From UBA7239 sp035430165 (GTDB lineage Bacteria; Pseudomonadota; Gammaproteobacteria; Pseudomonadales; UBA7239), in contig DAOMGE010000067.1 in assembly GCA_035430165.1 (NCBI GenBank), positions 1 through 8,487 of the forward strand: 8,487 nt of DNA. The letters run 5' to 3'. Below the pieces are notes generated by a model. The model was given only the letters and a program-made list of their open reading frames with translations. It made no database searches and was not told where the DNA came from. Numbering within the stretch: the first letter of the stretch is position 1; each line of letters begins with the position of its first letter. The position numbers were made by a program, and so were the translations under genes. Below are positions 1 to 4,954 of this stretch, piece by piece.

Positions 1-112
1 CATCACTTGCATAAAAATGCGTAAAGGTGACGACGGCATCGTGCTGTGCCAGCCAGTGGTTGATGCTGCCAGGCCCTTCGGAGGCGACGTGTTGCAGGAT
101 GTGGACTCTCAT
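1..112 (-). CDS. Class I glutamine amidotransferase-like protein, N-terminal fragment cut by the window edge
   Basis: Read on the minus strand from an ATG at 112, an open frame runs 37 codons to the left edge without a stop. It begins MRVHILQHV, followed by EGPGSINHWL and TFTHFY. This resembles the start of the stand-alone class I glutamine amidotransferases related to the GMP synthase amidotransferase domain: a first beta strand, then a conserved E-G-x-G-S-I turn and a helix. The catalytic Cys-His-Glu triad lies further downstream in this family and is outside the window, so activity cannot be judged. A GGAGG (plus-strand CCTCC at 123-127) sits 10 bases upstream of the ATG and supports this start. 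The gene is transcribed divergently from kdp and shares its control region. The family call rests on remembered N-terminal similarity over 37 residues only. Confidence 0.65.
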   Translation of the reverse strand, partial: MRVHILQHVASEGPGSINHWLAQHDAVVTFTHFYASD

Positions 113-142
113 TTTTTCAGGGCCTCCGGTTGTGGGGATAGT

Positions 143-170
143 TTGATAACGATCAACAAAAGTACATCAA
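143..170 (-). promoter_or_regulatory. Possible sigma-70 promoter of the divergent amidotransferase gene
   Basis: On the minus strand, TTGATG (plus 165-170) could be a -35 and TATCAA (plus 143-148) a -10, separated by 16 bp. Each matches the consensus at four of six positions. The start point would fall near 136, giving a leader of about 24 bases. The -10 overlaps a small inverted repeat, TTGAT-AACG-ATCAA (143-156), which could be an operator. Both are weak matches and are suggestions only. Confidence 0.25.
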
Positions 171-201
171 CTGCAGGATACAGGTGCCTTGCAAGAGTAC
201 G

Positions 202-219
202 TTTACAGCATTTTTACAG
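202..219 (+). promoter_or_regulatory. Candidate KdpE operator: two TTTACAG direct repeats 11 bp apart
   Basis: TTTACAG occurs at 202-208 and again at 213-219, one helical turn apart, followed by a short C-run at 223-227. From memory, the E. coli KdpE site is a T-rich direct repeat of TTTATA and TTTACA with the same 11-bp register, also followed by C-rich sequence. OmpR-type response regulators bind such tandem half-sites head to tail on one face of the helix. If transcription starts near 273 the site would lie at roughly -71 to -54, a suitable place for activation. The KdpE encoded in this window has a DNA-binding domain much like that of E. coli, which fits. Confidence 0.7.
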
Positions 220-236
220 TTGTCCCCCGTTTTTTG

Positions 237-266
237 CCAACAGTTTTACATGTGTGCTGCTAGAGT
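237..266 (+). promoter_or_regulatory. Candidate kdp operon promoter with extended -10
   Basis: TGCTAGAGT at 258-266 fits an extended -10 (TG-n-TAxxxT; the hexamer TAGAGT matches TATAAT at four of six positions). The -35 zone at 237-243 is poor (CCAACA/CAACAG). A weak -35 is what one expects at a promoter that needs an activator, here KdpE bound just upstream. Transcription would start near 273, leaving a leader of about 24 bases before kdpF. This is inferred from sequence only. Confidence 0.4.
245..250 (+). promoter_or_regulatory. Third TTTACA element, possible extra KdpE half-site
   Basis: A third TTTACA lies 32 bp (about three helical turns) downstream of the second repeat, just upstream of the putative -10. 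It could be a secondary KdpE contact. It matches the -35 consensus TTGACA at five of six positions, but no acceptable -10 lies 16-18 bp downstream, so a -35 role is not well supported. Confidence 0.35.
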
Positions 267-276
267 GGTCACACGA

Positions 277-288
277 TCCTGCAGGAGG
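277..288 (+). promoter_or_regulatory. Strong kdpF ribosome binding site within a 10-bp palindrome
   Basis: AGGAGG at 283-288 is a near-perfect Shine-Dalgarno sequence, 8 bases before the kdpF ATG at 297. It decides the start of this 30-codon gene. Its first four bases are the right end of the perfect palindrome TCCTGCAGGA (277-286). Confidence 0.85.
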
Positions 289-296
289 TGGTTGTC

Positions 297-389
297 ATGA
301 GTAATTTGTATATATTGGCCGGCATAGTGGCCGTCGGGTTACTGGTGTATCTGGTGGCTGTACTGCTCAGCCCGGAGAAATTCTCATGA
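297..389 (+). CDS. kdpF: KdpF, small membrane subunit of the K+-transporting ATPase
   Basis: KdpF is a one-helix inner-membrane peptide that binds and stabilises the KdpABC complex. The frame encodes 30 residues: MSNLYILAGIVAVGLLVYLV, then a short hydrophobic tail ending near PEKF. It is one continuous transmembrane helix of about 22 residues with almost no charge. The length matches the family (E. coli KdpF is 29 residues), and the YLV...L..PE.F ending is typical. The start is fixed by the AGGAGG 8 bases upstream. Its TGA stop at 387-389 overlaps the kdpA ATG (386-388) in an ATGA junction, so kdpF and kdpA are probably translationally coupled. It is the first gene of the operon. At this length it is easily missed by gene callers, but position and sequence make the call firm. 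Confidence 0.9.
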   Translation: MSNLYILAGIVAVGLLVYLVAVLLSPEKFS

Positions 390-2191
390 TGACCGGAACC
401 ATTTTTATGACCGGCCATGCCTGGATGCTGCTGACGTTGTTTCTGGTTGTGGTGCTGGCTTGCGCCAAACCGCTGGGTATTTACATCGCGCATATTATGG
501 ATAGTCCTACTGTTCGCTGCGGTGCCTCGATCGAAAATATGATCTACCGGGTGTGCGGCATCCAGCGCGAGCGCGAAATGGGCTGGCTGCACTATATGCT
601 AGCTATTCTGCTGTTCAACGGCATCGGCGTACTGGCCGTTTTTCTTGTGCAGATCCTGCAGGCAGTACTGCCGCTGAACCCGCAGGCCATGGCCAACATC
701 AGTGTGGATTCAGCGTTCAATACTGCTGTCAGTTTTGTCACCAACACCAACTGGCAAGGCTACGCCGGCGAAAGCACGATGAGTTACCTGACACAGATGC
801 TGGCGCTCGCGGTACAGAATTTCCTTTCGGCTGCTACAGGTATTGTGGTGGTCATTGCATTGATTCGTGGGCTGGCCCGTCACAGCGCGGACACCATTGG
901 TAATGCCTGGGTGGATCTCACCCGCATCACCCTGTACGTGTTGTTGCCGCTTTCGCTGGTGTTTGCGGTGTTTCTGGTCAGCCAGGGTGTAATCCAGAAT
1001 TTTGATGGCTACAAAAATATAAATACTGTGGAAGAAATCCACTATGACAGCCCGAAAGTGGATGCCAGTGGACAACCGATGAAAGATGCCAGTGGCTCAG
1101 TCATTACGGAACCGGTGATCACGCACACACAGACGCTGCCGATGGGGCCGGTCGCCTCGCAAGAAGCGATCAAGATGATAGGCACCAATGGCGGTGGTTT
1201 TTTCAATGCCAACTCGGCGCACCCGTATGAGAATCCAAACGCATTCGTCAATTTTTTACAGATGGTATCGATTTTCCTGATTCCAGCTGCACTGTGCCTG
1301 ACACTGGGTCGTATGGTGGGCGATATGCGCCAGGGCTGGACCATTCTGGTGGCGATGACGATCCTGTTTGTGGTGTTTGCAATAGGTGCAATGCATTACG
1401 AACAACAGGCCAATCCATTGCTGACAACGCTCGGTATGGATACATCAACTGGCAACATGGAGGGCAAGGAAGTGCGTTTCGGTATTGCTGACAGCAGTCT
1501 GTTCGCAGCTATCACCACGGCAGCATCGTGTGGTGCAGTAAATGCCATGCATGACTCATTCACACCACTCGGTGGTGCTATGCCACTGGTACTGATGCAG
1601 CTCGGTGAAGTGGTATTTGGTGGCGTCGGTTCGGGTCTCTACGGCATGCTGGTATTCGCGATACTCGCGGTCTTTATTGCGGGGTTGATGATCGGGCGCA
1701 CGCCGGAATATCTAGGCAAGAAAATCGAGAAATTTGAAATGAAGATGACGTCGATTGCCATTCTGGTCACGCCGTTGCTGGTGCTCGCCGGTACCGCCAT
1801 TGCGGTGATGGCCGATGCAGGTCGCATCGGTGTTGCCAATCCTGCAGCGCACGGGTTTTCTGAAATCCTGTACGCGCTGTCATCCGCGGCCAACAACAAT
1901 GGCAGTGCGTTTGCCGGGCTGTCAGCCAATACACCCTTCTACAACTATCTGCTCGCTGCGGTGATGTGGTTCGGGCGTTTTGGCGTCATCGTGCCGGTGC
2001 TGGCGATGGCGGGGGCACTCGCGGCCAAGAAACGGATTGCTGTTGGCCTGGGCACCATGCCGACGCACGGCCCGCTGTTTATTGTGTTGCTGATTGGCAC
2101 GGTACTGCTGGTGGGTTTGCTCAACTATGTGCCTGCACTGGCGCTGGGGCCGGTGGTCGAGCACCTGATGCTGTTCGGTACCCACCACTGA
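386..2191 (+). CDS. kdpA: KdpA, potassium-selecting subunit of the KdpFABC ATPase
   Basis: KdpA is the channel-like subunit of the superfamily of K+ transporters; it takes K+ from the periplasm and passes it into the tunnel leading to KdpB. The 601-residue protein has about ten hydrophobic segments and all four selectivity-filter loops: TNTNWQGY (119-126), GTNGGGFFN (266-274), SCGAVNA (381-387) and NNNGSAFAG (503-511). The GRTPEYLGKKIE signature and the C-terminal THGPLF and ALALGPV stretches are also present. It is about 44 residues longer than E. coli KdpA (557). Most of the excess is a hydrophilic insertion at residues about 217-247, in the external loop before the second filter. The start at 386 has GGAG at 374-377, spaced 8 bases; a second ATG follows at once at 389 and cannot be excluded. 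It overlaps kdpF by four bases. Confidence 0.97.
   Translation: MMTGTIFMTGHAWMLLTLFLVVVLACAKPLGIYIAHIMDSPTVRCGASIENMIYRVCGIQREREMGWLHYMLAILLFNGIGVLAVFLVQILQAVLPLNPQAMANISVDSAFNTAVSFVTNTNWQGYAGESTMSYLTQMLALAVQNFLSAATGIVVVIALIRGLARHSADTIGNAWVDLTRITLYVLLPLSLVFAVFLVSQGVIQNFDGYKNINTVEEIHYDSPKVDASGQPMKDASGSVITEPVITHTQTLPMGPVASQEAIKMIGTNGGGFFNANSAHPYENPNAFVNFLQMVSIFLIPAALCLTLGRMVGDMRQGWTILVAMTILFVVFAIGAMHYEQQANPLLTTLGMDTSTGNMEGKEVRFGIADSSLFAAITTAASCGAVNAMHDSFTPLGGAMPLVLMQLGEVVFGGVGSGLYGMLVFAILAVFIAGLMIGRTPEYLGKKIEKFEMKMTSIAILVTPLLVLAGTAIAVMADAGRIGVANPAAHGFSEILYALSSAANNNGSAFAGLSANTPFYNYLLAAVMWFGRFGVIVPVLAMAGALAAKKRIAVGLGTMPTHGPLFIVLLIGTVLLVGLLNYVPALALGPVVEHLMLFGTHH
1061..1095 (+). repeat. Short direct repeat inside the kdpA loop insertion
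   Basis: GATGCCAGTGG occurs exactly at 1061-1071 and 1085-1095, a 24-bp (8-codon) period that keeps the frame. It encodes DASG at KdpA residues 226-229 and 234-237 (DASGQPMKDASG). The repeat lies in the hydrophilic loop that E. coli KdpA lacks. Confidence 0.7.
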
Positions 2192-2208
2192 TTCCCGACC
2201 TACGATTC

Positions 2209-2213
2209 GAGGA
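2209..2213 (+). promoter_or_regulatory. kdpB ribosome binding site
   Basis: GAGGA ends 8 bases before the kdpB ATG at 2222, in the 30-bp kdpA-kdpB gap. It supports independent initiation of kdpB at this ATG. Confidence 0.7.
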
Positions 2214-2221
2214 AAACTGAC

Positions 2222-4288
2222 ATGTCACGTACAACGTTTGCCCTGTTTGATCCTGTGCTGGTAAAACCGGCAATTGCAGAATCCTTCAAGAAGCTTGATC
2301 CACGTATCCAATCGCGTAATCCCGTTATGTTTGTGGTGTATATCGGCAGCCTGTTCACCACACTGCTGTGGATACAGGCGCTGCGGGGTACGGGTGATGC
2401 GCCTGCCGGTTTTATTCTTGCTGTGTGCTTGTGGTTGTGGTTTACCGTGTTGTTTGCCAATTTTGCTGAATCCCTTGCCGAAGGGCGTAGCAAGGCGCAA
2501 GCCGCGTCACTGCGCTCACTGAAGCGTGAAAGCTGGGCCAAGAAATTGCGTGAACCCCACCACGGTGCGCAGTGGTATACCGTGCCTACTGCCGAGTTGC
2601 GTAAAGGCGATGTGGTGTGGGTTTCTGCGGGTGAACTGGTGCCGGCCGACGGTGAGGTGATCGAGGGCGTAGCCTCGGTGGACGAAAGCGCTATCACCGG
2701 CGAATCGGCACCGGTCATTCGCGAATCCGGTGGTGACTTTTCTGCCGTGACGGGTGGTACGCGCGTGCTGTCTGACTGGATTGTGGTGCGTGTCACCGTT
2801 AATCCCGGCGAGACCTTTGTCGACCGCATGATCGCCATGGTCGAGAATGCCAAACGCCAGAAAACGCCGAATGAAATCGCGTTGACCATCCTGCTGGTGG
2901 CACTCACCATTGTGTTTCTCGGTGTGACTGTCACCCTGTTGCCCTTCTCGTTGTTCAGTGTCAGCGTGGCGGGCGGTGGCGAACCGGTCACACTGACGGT
3001 CCTGATTGCACTGCTGGTCTGCCTGATTCCCACCACCATTGCTGGTTTGCTGTCTGCCATCGGCGTGGCAGGTATGAGCCGTTTGATGCAGGCCAATGTC
3101 ATTGCCACGTCAGGTCGTGCTGTGGAAGCGGCAGGCGACGTTGATGTCTTGTTGCTGGACAAGACCGGCACGATCACGCTTGGCAACCGACAGGCATCCA
3201 CGTTCTTTCCTGCACCCGGCGTGACGGAGGCCGAGCTGGCCGATGCTGCGCAACTGGCCTCACTGGCTGATGAAACCCCGGAGGGCCGCAGTGTGGTGAT
3301 CCTGGCCAAACAGCGCTTCAACCTTCGCGAGCGTGATATCCAGGCGCTGGGCGCTGAATTTGTCCATTTCTCGGCGCAAACGCGCATGAGCGGCGTCAAC
3401 ATGGGGCAACGCCAGATTCGCAAAGGCGCAGCGGACTCGATCCGTCGCTATGTCGAGCCTCAGGGCGGCAGGTGGTCAAATGAGTTGCAAGCCATTGTTG
3501 ATGATGTTTCCCGTCGCGGCAGCACACCACTGGTGGTGGCGGATCAGTCGACGGTGTTAGGCGTCATCGAGTTGAAAGACATAGTCAAGGGTGGCATCAA
3601 GGAGCGCTTTGCCGAGCTGCGCCGCATGGGCATCAAGACGGTGATGATCACCGGTGATAACCGCCTGACTGCTGCCGCCATTGCCGCAGAAGCCGGGGTG
3701 GATGACTTCCTGGCTGAAGCCACACCGGAAGATAAACTGAAACTGATCCGCAGTTACCAGAACCAGGGCATGCTGGTGGCGATGACCGGTGACGGCACCA
3801 ATGATGCGCCGGCACTGGCACAGGCGGATGTCGCCGTGGCGATGAACACCGGCACACAGGCCGCCAAGGAAGCAGGCAACATGGTGGATCTGGACAGCAA
3901 CCCGACCAAGCTCATCGAAATTGTTGAAACCGGCAAACAGATGCTGATGACGCGTGGCTCACTCACCACGTTCAGTATCGCCAATGACATCGCCAAATAT
4001 TTTGCGATTATTCCTGCCGCATTTGTCGCCACGTATCCACAGCTCGGCGCGCTGAACCTGATGGGATTGACCAGCCCGCAATCTGCCATTTTGTCAGCCG
4101 TGATTTTCAACGCGCTGGTGATTATTTTCCTGATCCCGCTGGCATTGAAAGGTGTGAAATATCGCGCGCTCGGTGCGGCGTTGTTGTTGCGCCGCAACTT
4201 GCTTGTCTACGGGCTTGGTGGTGTCGTCGTGCCATTCATTGGTATCAAAGCGATTGATGTGCTGTTAACTGTCACCGGTATGGTTTAA
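2222..4288 (+). CDS. kdpB: KdpB, P-type ATPase catalytic subunit of the K+ pump
   Basis: KdpB hydrolyses ATP and releases K+, received through KdpA, into the cytoplasm. The 688 residues match the family length (E. coli 682), and numbering runs about six ahead of E. coli beyond the actuator domain. Two transmembrane helices (about 33-83) precede the actuator domain with TGES at 159-162. Helix 4 contains the IPTTI kink (Pro270). The phosphorylation motif DKTGT starts at Asp313, the nucleotide-binding KGA at Lys401, TGD at 477-479 and GDGTND at 523-528. Asp589 and Lys592 in helix 5 (SIANDIAKYF) match the coupling pair known as Asp583 and Lys586 in E. coli. Three C-terminal helices follow. Ser162 of TGES, the site whose phosphorylation is known to switch off E. 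coli KdpB at high K+, is conserved. No motif is missing. Confidence 0.98.
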   Translation: MSRTTFALFDPVLVKPAIAESFKKLDPRIQSRNPVMFVVYIGSLFTTLLWIQALRGTGDAPAGFILAVCLWLWFTVLFANFAESLAEGRSKAQAASLRSLKRESWAKKLREPHHGAQWYTVPTAELRKGDVVWVSAGELVPADGEVIEGVASVDESAITGESAPVIRESGGDFSAVTGGTRVLSDWIVVRVTVNPGETFVDRMIAMVENAKRQKTPNEIALTILLVALTIVFLGVTVTLLPFSLFSVSVAGGGEPVTLTVLIALLVCLIPTTIAGLLSAIGVAGMSRLMQANVIATSGRAVEAAGDVDVLLLDKTGTITLGNRQASTFFPAPGVTEAELADAAQLASLADETPEGRSVVILAKQRFNLRERDIQALGAEFVHFSAQTRMSGVNMGQRQIRKGAADSIRRYVEPQGGRWSNELQAIVDDVSRRGSTPLVVADQSTVLGVIELKDIVKGGIKERFAELRRMGIKTVMITGDNRLTAAAIAAEAGVDDFLAEATPEDKLKLIRSYQNQGMLVAMTGDGTNDAPALAQADVAVAMNTGTQAAKEAGNMVDLDSNPTKLIEIVETGKQMLMTRGSLTTFSIANDIAKYFAIIPAAFVATYPQLGALNLMGLTSPQSAILSAVIFNALVIIFLIPLALKGVKYRALGAALLLRRNLLVYGLGGVVVPFIGIKAIDVLLTVTGMV

Positions 4289-4292
4289 GGAG
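4287..4292 (+). promoter_or_regulatory. kdpC ribosome binding site overlapping the kdpB stop
   Basis: AAGGAG at 4287-4292 overlaps the kdpB TAA (4286-4288) and ends 6 bases before the kdpC ATG at 4299. It favours this upstream start over the internal ATG at 4353, which has no Shine-Dalgarno sequence. Confidence 0.8.
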
Positions 4293-4298
4293 AGCTTC

Positions 4299-4931
4299 AT
4301 GAACACATTGCATGTTGTAACGGCCACCTCCCCACAAACTGAAGTGCCATCGATGGCATCGCTGCTGCGGCCGGCAATCAGCCTGTTCATTTTCATGACG
4401 GTGCTGACCGGGTTGCTCTATCCATTGGTCACCACCGGCATTGCCCGTGCATTGTTTCCGGCGCAGGCCGACGGTAGCTTGATCGAGCGGGATGGCAAGG
4501 CGATAGGTTCTGTACTGATTGGCCAACCGTTCAGTGATCCCGGTCATTTCTGGAGCCGTCCTTCTGCCACGTCACCACAACCGTATAACGCGGGTGCTTC
4601 CAGTGGCTCCAATCTTGGATCCTTGAATCCTGCGCTGGTGACGGCAGTGAAGTCGCGCATTGATGCACTGCGTGCCGCTGATCCCGACAATACGCAGCCG
4701 GTGCCAGCTGATCTGGTCACGGCGTCAGCCAGTGGCCTCGATCCGGATATCAGCGTTGACGCAGCCAATTACCAGGTAAATCGCGTAGCGAAATCACGTC
4801 ACTTGTCGGTCAACAACGTGCAGCAGCTGGTGGATGCGCAGATAGCGCCACGCAAACTGGGATTATTCGGCGAAGCACGTATCAATGTGCTGCAACTGAA
4901 TCTGGCGCTTGATGCAGCCAGTAAACCCTGA
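4299..4931 (+). CDS. kdpC: KdpC, accessory subunit of the K+-transporting ATPase
   Basis: KdpC is anchored by one N-terminal helix; its periplasmic domain sits over KdpA and is needed for a working, high-affinity complex. The 210 residues comprise a hydrophilic N-terminal tail of 18 residues, the family start-like MASLLRPAISLF at 19, a membrane helix to about residue 45, then the periplasmic domain. Family signatures are visible: GSVLIGQPFSDPGHFWSRPS, the YNAGASSGSNLG block, the LVTASASGLDPDIS block, A..QV.R.A..R, and PRKLGLFGEARINVLQLNLAL near the end. E. coli KdpC (190 residues) begins near the second methionine, so the tail is extra. The strong AAGGAG next to the first ATG supports the longer form. 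The gap after kdpB is only 10 bp. Confidence 0.96.
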   Translation: MNTLHVVTATSPQTEVPSMASLLRPAISLFIFMTVLTGLLYPLVTTGIARALFPAQADGSLIERDGKAIGSVLIGQPFSDPGHFWSRPSATSPQPYNAGASSGSNLGSLNPALVTAVKSRIDALRAADPDNTQPVPADLVTASASGLDPDISVDAANYQVNRVAKSRHLSVNNVQQLVDAQIAPRKLGLFGEARINVLQLNLALDAASKP

Positions 4932-4954
4932 AGCCAGCGCATCATCAGACCAGG

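Noticed and set aside
143..156. Inverted repeat TTGAT-AACG-ATCAA as a defined operator
   Set aside because: The arms are only five bases long and match no regulator site I can name; kept only as a remark under the divergent promoter.
188..195. Palindrome CTTGCAAG near the KdpE boxes
   Set aside because: Eight-base palindromes are common by chance and this one has no partner or known match.
17..304. Plus-strand open frame of 95 codons covering the upstream region
   Set aside because: It crosses the control region and the kdpF start, has no Shine-Dalgarno sequence or familiar motif, and its left part is antisense to the better supported amidotransferase frame.
2200..3423. Long open frame of 407 codons on the minus strand
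   Set aside because: It lies fully antisense to kdpB, is rich in Ser, Thr, Arg and Ala with no recognisable domain, and is the kind of shadow frame expected opposite a long coding gene. kdpB on the other strand is certain.
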